Shown: positions 19,901-23,601 of the stretch, in pieces | Position numbering within the stretch: position 1 is the first letter of the stretch | Layout: every line of letters starts with the position of its first letter | From: Xenorhabdus miraniensis | Lineage (GTDB): Bacteria; Pseudomonadota; Gammaproteobacteria; Enterobacterales; Enterobacteriaceae | Assembly: GCF_002632615.1 (NCBI RefSeq) | Contig: NZ_NITZ01000027.1 | Coordinates: 1 to 23,601, forward strand | Length of the DNA: 23,601 bases | Reading direction: 5' to 3' | Position numbers and translations under genes: made by a program | Notes under the pieces: generated by a model | Told to the model about the DNA's origin: nothing | Databases searched by the model: none | Seen by the model: the letters and a program-made list of their open reading frames with translations, nothing else

Positions 19901-22900
19901 TGGCAGACTCTTCTGGTGCAGGCAGAGCCTTGCGATCGAGTTTACCATTAGGGGTAAGTGGGAAAGTTTCCAGTGTCACAAAAGCACTGGGCAACATATA
20001 TTCGGTCAGATGTTGGGCAAGTTGCTGCCGCAGTTCGGCTGGCACCAGCTCGATATTAGATTGAGCCAGAAGATAGGCCACCAAGCGCTTGTCACCGGGG
20101 ATATCCTCACGGGCAATAACAATCGCTTCACGTACTCCCGGGCACTGTGTGAGACGAGCTTCGATTTCCCCCAGTTCGATGCGGAAGCCGCGCAGCTTAA
20201 TTTGGAAGTCGTTACGGCCGAGATATTCAATGTTGCCATCCGGTAGCCAGCGGCCGATGTCACCCGTTTTATATAAACGAGCCCCTGACACTGCTGAGAA
20301 TGGGTTAGGAATAAATCGTTCTGCCGTCAGTTCTGGACGGTTCAGATAGCCACGGGCCACGCCAACACCACCGATATAAATTTCTCCAGTCACACCGAGA
20401 GGGACTGGCTGACCTTGGGTATCCAGAATATAAATATGGGTATTGGCGATAGGTCGGCCGATAGGTGGCACTCTTTCATCTTGGGCATCGCATGGATAGA
20501 AGGTTGCACAGACAGTGGCTTCCGTTGGTCCATAAGCATTGATTATCCTCCGCCCTGTTGCCCAGCGTTTGATCAGCGCTGGTGAGCAAATTTCACCCGC
20601 CAAAACCAGAACAGTCAGGTCAGTCAATTCAGCATCAGGTGTTAAGGCACTGGCTGCCACAGGCGGCAGGGTCACATGGGTAATCGCCTGAGTTTTCAGT
20701 GTATTAATCAGGGCCTCACCGGGTAACAGCGCTTCACGAGATGCCAGAACAAGACAGGCACCTTGGCACAACGTGGTAGCAATTTCAGAGATACAGGCAT
20801 CAAAACTGAAAGAAGCAAACTGCAATAGTCGGCTATTGGCTGTGATATGAAATGCTTCAATTTGTGCATGAATCAGATTATTCAGACCACGATGCTCAAC
20901 CATCACCCCTTTGGGTTGACCGGTGGAGCCGGAGGTGTAGATAACATATGCCAGATGATGTGAATTCAGCCCCAGTGCACGGGAATCGGGGTTACTTGTT
21001 GCACAGGCACCGAAGATTGGAGTGTCAAGCAGTACGGTAGGCTGATCGCTACCCAGTGTCTTAGCCAGTGAAGTCTGGGTAAGCAGTGCCACCGGGGCGG
21101 CATCATTCAGCATATAGGTCAGCCGTTCGGCTGGATAAGCCGGATCGAGTGGCACATAGGCTGCACCTGCCTTGAGGATTCCCAGCAACCCAACCACCAT
21201 TTCCAGACTGCGTTCAACACAGATGGCGATCCGATCATCGGGTTGAACCCCCAGAGCAAGCAGATAATGGGCAAGCTGGTTGGCACGGCGGTTTAGTTCA
21301 CTGTAACTTAGTGACTGATCTTCAAATACCAAAGCTGTGGCGTCAGGGGTACAGACCGCCTGCTGTTCGAACAACTGATGGATCAGGGTCTCTTGTGGGA
21401 AGTTCCGATCAGTGGCATTGAAGTCTACCAATGACTGTTGGCGCTCTGAGGCAGGCAGTATATCCACACTCAGGGCTGGTGCACTCGGTGTGTCTGCCAA
21501 TAGCAGTGCCAATTGTTCCAGCGCCCTGATCAAATAGGTATTTACCCTGATTGGATCAATAGTGTTGACGGTTTGGACTGATAACGCAAAAGAGTCACCA
21601 TCATCGTCAATCGAAATCCCCACCGGATAGTTGGTGCGTTCGCGTCCATCCAGATTTGTTACGCCAAATTGTTCCAGATTAAGTGAATCGGCGTCCATGT
21701 CATTCATATGCCGGCAATTTAACAGGGAGCTGAACAACGGCATATTGCCGAACCCACTATAACGTTGCACAAGAGACAACGGGGTCTGTTCATAACGCAA
21801 CAAACTGACGCATGTGTCATTCGCTTTTCTGACCAGTTCCTCAACACTGATATCGTTCAGTTTCAGTCTGACAGGCAGGGTATTGATGAACATTCCCAGC
21901 GCGCTCGTACTCCCTGCCATACCCGACATACGGCCTGACAAGGTGGTTCCGAATACAACATCATCACGGCCACTGGTACGGGCGATAACCAGTGCCCAGC
22001 CAGCATGGAACACAGCCGCGGGACTGGTACCTAGTTTGCTGGCTGTTTCACGTATTGTGCGTGAGAATGTGGCAGTAAGGCGCTGACGGGCTTCTGTAAT
22101 ATGCTCGCCCCCTTCCTGAACGTTAATCAGGCCAAAAGGTGCTGTCACTTCATCAAAATCCGCCAGATATTCCCGGAAAAAGGTTTCTGCGGCCTGAAGA
22201 TTGTCTTTCTGGCGTGTATAAGCAACAAAGTTCCGGTAAGGAACCGATGGCGGTAAATCGGCCCCTTTCCCCGTTAAGAAAGCGGCCGTTTCTGTGAGAA
22301 AGTTCCGCAATGAGAGGTTATCGTCGATGATGTGATGGAATTGAAGCAAAACATACAGCTTGGATGAATGTGGGTCAGCCGCAATTTGTAAATGTATCAG
22401 TGGTGCATGGGATAAATCCATGCGCAGATGTGATAATGTCATGCGCTTTTTCAGGCTGGTAACCACATCACTGCCATCCTCTACGCTCAGGTAGTGGACA
22501 GGCAATGTGGCGTTCCGGTGCACAACCTGAACCGGTTGGGACAATCCAGTCCAGTAAATGGCGGTGCGCAGGATATCATGCCGATCGATAACCGCCTGTA
22601 ATGCCGCCGTAAAGGCTTCAAGGTCTGCCTGACTTTCGATGCTCAATAGTGATGAAATCACATATGGATCTTTGGCCGGATTCAGCAGATGGTGGAAGAA
22701 AATACCTTCCTGCAATGGAGCAAGTGGATAAATATCCTGCACATTGGCGGTACCACCAGGAACCGCATTAACAATGGTGTCAATTTCCGTCTGTGACAGC
22801 TCCACCAGAGGCAGCATGTCGGGAGTGAGGGCTGTACAGCCTTCAGGAATACGGTTAGGCGGCACAATAAAGGCCGGTTCCCCCTGAGATACCTGAATAG

Positions 22901-23601
22901 CCTGAGCCAGATCGGCCAGAACCGGTGCAGTGAATACCGTACGGACATCCAATTCCCAGCCAACATGGCGCAGCTGTTCAATCACCCTGACAACCAGCAG
23001 CGAGTGGCCGCCAAGTTCAAAAAAGTGATCATAACGGCCGACACGCTCCAGCCCCAACAACCCTTGCCAAATCTGCGCCAACCTGGTTTCAACCTCACCC
23101 TGCGGCGGCTCATAGCCACGTGACACAATGGCCAACTGGTCAGGAGCGGGCAGTGCCTTGCGGTCAAGCTTGCCGTTAGGGGTCAGCGGGAACGTGTCAA
23201 TCATGACAAAAGCGCCGGGCAGCATATACTCGGCCAGATGCTGCGAAAGGGCCTGACGCAAGTCAGCCGGCACCAGTTCAACACCGGGTTGCGGCCGGAG
23301 ATAGGCCACCAGACGAGTATCCCCCGGAGTATCTTCACGGGCGATAACCACCGCTTCCCTCACCCCTGAACATTGAATCAGGCGCGCTTCAATTTCCCCC
23401 AGCTCAATACGGAAGCCACGCAGCTTGACCTGAAAGTCGTTGCGGCCCAGATATTCAAGACTGCCATCCGGCAACCAGCGGCCGAGGTCGCCGGTTTTGT
23501 ACAACCGGGCGTCAGGTGTGCCGGAGAACGGGTCAGCAATAAAGCGTTCCGCAGTGAGTTCAGGGCGGTTGAGGTAGCCACGGGTGACACCGGCACCACC
23601 G
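4932..23601 (-). CDS. Giant non-ribosomal peptide synthetase, 3' part
   Basis: An open frame of about 6,220 codons running off the right edge. The in-frame TTG at 23504 is inside a conserved adenylation motif (LYKTGDLGRW) and is not a start. Order from the N-terminal side: the C-terminal piece of an adenylation domain with its carrier domain, five complete condensation-adenylation-carrier modules of about 1,080 residues each, and two thioesterase domains. Each complete adenylation domain shows YTSGSTGQPKG, YGPTE, the hinge YKTGD and NGKLDR(K/Q) cores; each carrier has GGHSL with its phosphopantetheine serine. Condensation domains have the active-site HHxxxD followed by H or N instead of G, and an extra N-terminal HHxxxxxGD, marks of dual epimerisation/condensation domains. 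The enzyme builds a peptide step by step on carrier arms in the cytoplasm. No frameshift or internal stop is seen in the visible part. Confidence 0.97.
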   Translation of the reverse strand, partial: GGAGVTRGYLNRPELTAERFIADPFSGTPDARLYKTGDLGRWLPDGSLEYLGRNDFQVKLRGFRIELGEIEARLIQCSGVREAVVIAREDTPGDTRLVAYLRPQPGVELVPADLRQALSQHLAEYMLPGAFVMIDTFPLTPNGKLDRKALPAPDQLAIVSRGYEPPQGEVETRLAQIWQGLLGLERVGRYDHFFELGGHSLLVVRVIEQLRHVGWELDVRTVFTAPVLADLAQAIQVSQGEPAFIVPPNRIPEGCTALTPDMLPLVELSQTEIDTIVNAVPGGTANVQDIYPLAPLQEGIFFHHLLNPAKDPYVISSLLSIESQADLEAFTAALQAVIDRHDILRTAIYWTGLSQPVQVVHRNATLPVHYLSVEDGSDVVTSLKKRMTLSHLRMDLSHAPLIHLQIAADPHSSKLYVLLQFHHIIDDNLSLRNFLTETAAFLTGKGADLPPSVPYRNFVAYTRQKDNLQAAETFFREYLADFDEVTAPFGLINVQEGGEHITEARQRLTATFSRTIRETASKLGTSPAAVFHAGWALVIARTSGRDDVVFGTTLSGRMSGMAGSTSALGMFINTLPVRLKLNDISVEELVRKANDTCVSLLRYEQTPLSLVQRYSGFGNMPLFSSLLNCRHMNDMDADSLNLEQFGVTNLDGRERTNYPVGISIDDDGDSFALSVQTVNTIDPIRVNTYLIRALEQLALLLADTPSAPALSVDILPASERQQSLVDFNATDRNFPQETLIHQLFEQQAVCTPDATALVFEDQSLSYSELNRRANQLAHYLLALGVQPDDRIAICVERSLEMVVGLLGILKAGAAYVPLDPAYPAERLTYMLNDAAPVALLTQTSLAKTLGSDQPTVLLDTPIFGACATSNPDSRALGLNSHHLAYVIYTSGSTGQPKGVMVEHRGLNNLIHAQIEAFHITANSRLLQFASFSFDACISEIATTLCQGACLVLASREALLPGEALINTLKTQAITHVTLPPVAASALTPDAELTDLTVLVLAGEICSPALIKRWATGRRIINAYGPTEATVCATFYPCDAQDERVPPIGRPIANTHIYILDTQGQPVPLGVTGEIYIGGVGVARGYLNRPELTAERFIPNPFSAVSGARLYKTGDIGRWLPDGNIEYLGRNDFQIKLRGFRIELGEIEARLTQCPGVREAIVIAREDIPGDKRLVAYLLAQSNIELVPAELRQQLAQHLTEYMLPSAFVTLETFPLTPNGKLDRKALPAPEESAIATRNYMAPEGELETILAQIWQDLLGLERIGRHDHFFELGGHSLMIVSLIERLRQQGQTLDARAVFSAPILSDMAQVIQAHQGEPAFTVPPNGIPEGCTALTPDMLPLVTLSQTEIDTVAKTVAGGAANVQDIYPLSPLQEGILFHHRLQEQGDTYLLNSLIAFDSRERLDAFLNALQQVIDRHDILRTAVCWQGLTQSVQVVWRQAPMSVTTFVPASTDNVQAQLQAHTDPRQRRLDLSQAPLLTADIAHDPVNNDEWLLALGFHHLVGDHMTLELIINEIHLLLQGQTDALPVPLPYRNFVAQNLSVPASVHEDYFRAQLADVDAPTAPFGLLNAQNDGEDIAEASLSLEPTLARAIRDQSRRLGISPGVLFHVAWAQVLAQTSGRDDVVFGSVLLGRLQGSAGADRVMGMFINTLPVRVSLADLSVLEVVQATYRNLTTLLEHEQAPLTLAQRCSGVTPPLPLFSTLFNYRHSQPSSDNIAWSGIRLLTAEERTNYPLTLSVDDLGDGFNLVAQAVTGIEPTRIASYLATAISGLINALATESQRSILSLSVLPSAERQQLLVDFNATQADFPQEALIHELFEQQAERSPEATAVEFEGQSLSYRELNRRANQLAHHLLALGVLPDDRVAICTERSLEMVIGLLGILKAGAAYLPLDPDYPTERLAYMLEDAAPVALLTQTALVERMDSHLPTVLLDAHSPALFDKEPDSNPDHCALGLTSHHLAYVIYTSGSTGQPKGVMNSHRALCNRLVWMQDAYGLTAHDRVLQKTPFSFDVSVWEFFWPLLSGARLVMARPEGHKDVDYLARLIDSAGITTLHFVPSMLQQFVQGIEPRHTCAALQRVICSGEALSPELQQRFFVRFSAELHNLYGPTEAAIDVTSWACQRDDKRHFVPIGRPIANTQIHILDTHGQPVPIGVTGELHIGGVGVARGYLNRPELTAERFIADPFSTAPDARLYKTGDLARWLSDGSIEYLGRNDFQVKLRGFRIELGEIEARLVQCPGVDEAIVVAREDMPGDTRLVAYLRPQSGAELVPADLRQALSQHLAEYMLPGAFVMLETFPLTPNGKLDRKALPAPDQSAVITRGYAAPVGEPETTLVQIWQTLLGLERVGRHDHFFELGGHSLMVVSLIEQLRNAGWLLDVRSVFSAPVLTDMAQAIQANQGETAFSVPPNGIPEGCTAITPEMLSLVTLSQPEIDTVVNTVAGGAANVQDIYPLAPLQEGILFHHRLQQQGDAYLLHHLIAFNTRERLDTFLKALQQVIDRHDVLRTAVCWQGLTQPVQVVWRQAPLSVATFVPDSADNTFANNVFANNVQAQLQAHTDPRQRQIDLSRAPLCVADIAYDPANNEWLLALSLHHLVCDHMTLGLIINEIIQLLQGQAETLPIPLPYRNFIAQTLSVPASVHEDYFRARLADVDAPTAAFGLLNIQGDGEDVTEARLLLDTTLAQAIRTQSRRLGINPGVLFHVAWAQMLAQTSGCDDVVFGTVLLGRLQGSAGADQVMGMFINTLPVRITLANRSVLEVVQATYRDLMALLEHEQAPLTLAQRCSGVNPPLPLFSALLNYRHSQSGTVNKVWDGMRILNEKIRTNYPLTLSVDDLGDDFSLLAQATAGIDPLRLVNYLITAISGLVDALVTEPQLSILSLPILPAAERQQLLVDFNATQTDFPQQALIQELFEQQVKRTPDATAVVFEGLSLTYSELNRRANRLAHYLLTLGVQPDDRVAICVERSLEMVVGLLAILKAGGAYVPLDPAYPAERLAYMLDDVAPVALLTQSALVEVLGSNLPTVVLDDQGLSVSQESTAFDKESEENLNAQALGLTSRHLAYVIYTSGSTGQPKGVMVEHRSLSNLINAQTKTLDITADSRLLQFASFSFDVCMQECCMALLTGACLYLAQRTNLLPGTELFHTLKENAITHMLLTPTALAALDSVPATLQTLVVGGEVCSPTLIKRLATGRRMFNVYGPTECTVCATHYLCNTQDEKAPPIGQPIANTQIYILDTQGQPVPLGVAGEIHIGGVGVARGYLNRPELTAERFIPDPFSAVQGARLYKTGDLGRWLSDGNIEYLGRNDFQVKLRGFRIELGEIEARLVQCPEIDEAVVIAREDIPGDKRLVAYLRTQPDIELVPAKLRQQLAQHLADYMLPSAFVMLETFPLTPNGKLDRQALPAPDQSAVVTRGYEAPVGELETTLAQIWQDLLGLEHVGRHDHFFELGGHSLMAVSLIEQLRSAGWLLDVRSVFSAPILADMAKTIRAAQDESAFIVPLNRIPEGSPAITPDMLPLVTLSQPEIDIVVETVVGGAANVQDIYPLAPLQEGILFHHRMQEQGDTYLLCSLMAFDTRERLDAFLGALQQVINRHDILRTAACWQGLSQPVQVVWRQATLSVNTFVPASEDNVLAQLQAYTNPRQRRLDLSQAPLFSADIAHDPASHEWLLVLNFHHLIGDHMTLALIVDEIYLLLQGRTEDLPNPLPYRNFIAQTLSVPASVHEDYFRAQLADVDAPTAPFGLLNIQDDGENIAEASLPLGSALAQEIRSQARRLGISPGVLFHVAWAQVLAQTSGRDDVVFGSVLLGRLQGSAGADRVMGMFINTLPLRISLADRSVLEVVQNTYHDLMTLLEHEQAPLTLAQRCSNVAPPMPLFSALLNYRHSQTSATDTIWNGIRVLTTEDRTNYPLTLSVDDLGEGFNLTVQAIAGIDPTRVSAYLMTAIDGLVNSLATDPQRSVLSLPILPAEERQQLLVDFNDTKADFPRNILIHELFERQVELTPDATAVVFEEHSLSYSELNRRANRLAHYLIALGVQPDDRVAICVERSLEMVVGLLAILKAGGAYVPLDPAYPVERLSYVLEDAEPVALLTQSALSKTLNSSVPTVLLDTSAFNAYAENNPDAQTLGVTSHHLAYVIYTSGSTGQPKGVMVEHRNIVASTYARQLTYQHFERLLLLSSIAFDSSLASIFSTLTNGGCLCIPEQMSTVDPTAILQTLRRNDISCLLCVPSFALNLLQLATKEDMASLQVLIVAGERCLPELHTHIEQLELPIALYNEYGPTEATVWASVYQVISHNQPNVSIGQPIANTWIYILDARGQPVPIGVAGEIHIGGAGVARGYLNRPELTVERFISNPFSSMPDARMYKTGDLGRWLPDGNIEYLDRSDFQVKLRGFRIELGEIEARLIQCSGVQEAVVILREDIPGDKRLVAYLRPQSGVELVPAELRQQLAQYLTEYMLPSAFVMLEAFPLTPNGKLDRKSLPAPDQSAVATRAYKAPEGTLETALAQIWQDLLGLERVSRHDHFFELGGHSLIAVSLIERLRSAGWLLDVRSVFSTPVLTEMAQMIQTHQGKSAFNVPPNLISENCTAITPELLPLVTLSQAEIDIIVNNVPGGAANVQDIYPLAPLQEGILFHHQLQEQGDTYLLRSMVAFDTRERLDAFLNALQKVIDRHDILRTAFCWQGLTQPVQVIWRHAPLPVNTFVPMSEDNVPAQLHAYTDPRQRRLNLNRAPLFAADIAHDPVSHEWLLALSFHHLVSDHMTLELIVSEITLLLQGRVEALPVALPYRNFIAQTLSVPESVHEDYFRTRLADVDAPTAPFGLLDVQGDGEGVTEAYLKLNITLAQAIRRQARRLGISPGVLFHVAWAQVLAQTSNRDDVVFGSVLLGRLQGYSGADRVMGMFINTLPVRVSLADRSVLEVVQATYHDLTTLLEHEQAPLALAQRCSGVTPPMPLFSTLLNYRHSHSGAADDKVWRGMRMLEAEERTNYPLTLSVDDLGEDFSLVTQSVSGIDPTRLANYLITAISGLVEALTNEPQRLVLSLPILPAAERQQVLVDFNATQVDFLQEALIHELFEQQAELTPDAIAVVFEGQSLSYGELNRRANQLAHHLIALGVQPDDRVAICVERSLEMVVGLLGILKAGAAYLPLDPAYPAERLAYMLEDAAPVALLTQTALVERVDSHLPTVILDVRSPALFDREPDSNPDSRARGLTSRHLAYVIYTSGSTGQPKGVMNSHRALCNRLVWMQDAYGLIPDDRVLQKTPFSFDVSVWEFFWPLLSGARLVMARPEGHKDVDYLARLIDTAGITTLHFVPSMLQQFVQGIEPRYTCAALQRVICSGEALSSELQQRFFARFSAELHNLYGPTEAAIDVTYWACQRDDQRHFVPIGRPIANTQIHILDTRGQPVPIGVTGELHIGGVGVARGYLNRPELTAERFIPDPFSTAPDARLYKTGDLGRWLPDGSIEYLGRNDFQVKLRGFRIELGEIEARLAQCPGVCEAVVIAREDMPGDTRLVAYLRPQSGVELVPAELRQELAQHLAEYMLPGAFVMIDTFPLTPNGKLDRKALPAPDQQAIVSRGYEPPQGEVETRLAQIWQELLGLERVGRHDHFFELGGHSLLAVQLLNYVNKQGMEISLATLFSHPTLCDLALAISNVSIEPSSPFDANPVPLSPSGSLPPLFLVHETTGDPLAYSLLATLLPSELPVYGLQALGFHTIENPPTSIEELAACHIQAIRRVQPHGPYYLAGWSIGGVIAYEMALQLINSGEEVKYLGMIDSYNLSGLKIDTESGHSHELGIDANKSINDTQKDIDMIIEYLRDHLGIVDEPDFDKLYHINDLNKVLAFCEERQWLPTGITKEDVLLRIHTQRTILQFGRSYIAPVSSLPICLYTADKLPSGYDSWRGWRDIVGEHSVLHPIGGTHSTIMQQPLINQLVDSITEHLLPASYAPGVIIQKGTTSIPPLFCIPGAGASASSFIALALSLPSQLPVHALQSRGLIETHLPPYLSVEGTAHAYVQAIRQMQPHGPYHLLGHSFGGWIAFEIALQLQAQGERVADLILVDSSAPDLQGGVPKAINRVGTFMKLIDIYNMMLTQPLPFTRQDFENQEPDEQIQLLLRTLVNVGIFPANSSTSMLQGIVQVMQANLNASYTPSARYEGLVHLINAKEGDVDKTETRENLWSKHVAQLNTMIVSGNHMTMLSNPQVKQLATWLWEKLDYVNKPNFEGNFMK
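4935..5760 (-). other. Thioesterase domain 2 of the tandem pair
   Basis: A second, separate thioesterase beginning PLFCIPGAGA, with elbow GHSFGG (5511-5528), the acid in LVDSSAPD and histidine in SGNHMTML. All three catalytic residues appear present, so it is not a dead copy. The sequence differs well from domain 1, which argues against a recent duplication. In known pairs the second domain may proofread or help release. The protein ends shortly after, in NFEGNFMK. Confidence 0.88.
5790..6600 (-). other. Thioesterase domain 1 of the tandem pair
   Basis: An alpha/beta-hydrolase thioesterase that begins PLFLVHETTG. It has the nucleophile elbow GWSIGG (6363-6380), the acid in GMIDSYN and the catalytic histidine in GGTHSTIM. 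It has a long A+T-rich lid region (about 6090-6310). In tandem systems such as arthrofactin or lysobactin the first domain usually makes the release or ring closure; the same is inferred here. Confidence 0.88.
6621..9860 (-). other. NRPS module 6 (last): C(dual)-A-PCP, Ser
   Basis: The condensation domain has HHQLQEQGD and HHLVSDH. The adenylation pocket reads D-V-W-H-I-S-L-I-D(-K), serine. The final carrier (FFELGGHSLLAV) passes the full-length chain to the first thioesterase. As no epimerising domain follows, the last serine should stay L. If the product is a lactone, a serine side chain could serve as nucleophile, but this last one supplies the carboxyl end. Confidence 0.85.
9861..13100 (-). 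other. NRPS module 5: C(dual)-A-PCP, substrate unassigned
   Basis: The condensation domain has HHRMQEQGD and HHLIGDH. The adenylation pocket reads D-S-A-L-I-A-E-V-W(-K), which I cannot assign with confidence. The core between the YTSGSTG and YGPTE motifs (SIAFDSSLASIFSTLTNGG and onward) is unlike the other modules and visibly more A+T-rich, while its flanks match them closely. This suggests that the specificity core was swapped in. Confidence 0.75.
13101..16360 (-). other. NRPS module 4: C(dual)-A-PCP, substrate unassigned
   Basis: The condensation domain has HHRLQQQGD and HHLVCDH, and carries a ten-residue insertion in its N-terminal half made by a 15-base tandem duplication. The adenylation pocket reads D-V-Q-L-V-G-V-V-C(-K) by eye. 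I do not recognise this code. The aspartate for the substrate amino group is present, so an ordinary alpha-amino acid is likely. The carrier motif is FFELGGHSLM. Confidence 0.75.
15955..15984. repeat. 15-bp tandem duplication inside module 4
   Basis: ACATTGTTTGCGAAT (15955-15969) is followed directly by ACATTGTTTGCGAAG (15970-15984), 14 of 15 bases the same. In the protein it gives a repeated FANNV in the linker before VQAQLQAHTDPRQR; the other condensation domains lack it. It keeps the reading frame. Confidence 0.85.
16361..19620 (-). other. NRPS module 3: C(dual)-A-PCP, Ser
   Basis: The condensation domain has HHRLQEQGD at the N-terminal side and HHLVGDH in the active site. The adenylation pocket reads D-V-W-H-I-S-L-I-D(-K), a well-known serine code. 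The adenylation and carrier part is almost the same at DNA level as module 6, including the RPEGHKDVDYL loop. Confidence 0.85.
19621..22840 (-). other. NRPS module 2: C(dual)-A-PCP, probable Tyr
   Basis: The condensation domain differs from the other four: its N-terminal motif is HHLLNPAKD rather than HHxxxxxGD, and its catalytic motif is HHIIDDN rather than HHLxxDH. It is still of the dual-type group by its GMFINTLPVR and PFGLLN cores. The adenylation pocket, aligned by eye to GrsA, reads D-A-S-T-V-A-A-V-C(-K). From memory this is close to or the same as a published Tyr code, with Phe or Trp as near alternatives. The carrier serine is at 19773-19775. Confidence 0.7.
22841..23601 (-). other. 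NRPS module 1 (partial): adenylation C-terminus and carrier
   Basis: Only the last part of the adenylation domain is visible (RGYLNRPELTAERF, YKTGDLGRW, LRGFRIELGEIE, NGKLDRKALP), so its substrate pocket lies outside the window and no specificity can be given. The carrier domain has FFELGGHSL with the modified serine at about residue 168 counted from the TTG at 23504. Because a dual-type condensation domain follows, the residue loaded here is predicted to be turned to the D form before coupling. Confidence 0.85.

Noticed and set aside
5831..22086. Dozens of open frames of 60-180 codons on both strands across the synthetase
   Set aside because: They are shadows of the long frame: they recur at matching places of each module, have biased composition and no ribosome sites or recognisable domains.
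23378..23504. Possible synthetase start at the TTG at 23504
   Set aside because: The codon lies inside LYKTGDLGRW, a conserved adenylation hinge, and the frame stays open to the window edge with good homologous text (GYLNRPELTAERF).

Overview
The window looks like an accessory region of a gammaproteobacterial chromosome. The style of the synthetase, the worn prophage and IS debris, and a moderate base composition with A+T-rich islands all suit an insect-associated member of the Morganellaceae (Xenorhabdus or Photorhabdus type). That placement is inference; no ribosomal or housekeeping marker is present.

Bases 1-3070 are a graveyard of mobile DNA with a few small genes. In order: a long imperfect hairpin; an intrinsic terminator; a terminase small-subunit pseudogene (two compensating frameshifts, two stops); an apparently intact A+T-rich glutathione S-transferase-like gene with a plausible promoter and terminator; a truncated ISNCY-type transposase start; the overlapping remains of a phage Rz/Rz1 spanin pair; a small divergent gene for a secreted, four-cysteine peptide; an unrecognised ORF with a CxxC motif; and a lone IS150-like terminal repeat.

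Bases 3074-23601 carry the main content, all on the minus strand. The 3' part of a giant non-ribosomal peptide synthetase (about 6,220 codons visible, open through the right edge) is followed, after a probable terminator and a 187-base gap, by a PvdE/SyrD-type cyclic-peptide ABC exporter. The visible synthetase is (A)-PCP, then five complete C-A-PCP modules, then two thioesterase domains in tandem. All five condensation domains look like the dual epimerisation/condensation type. Binding-pocket residues read by eye suggest Tyr (or another aromatic), Ser, unassigned, unassigned, Ser for the five complete modules. The product would be a peptide rich in D-residues ending in L-Ser, released by one or both thioesterases and exported by the neighbouring transporter. 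The upstream modules and the synthetase promoter lie beyond the window.
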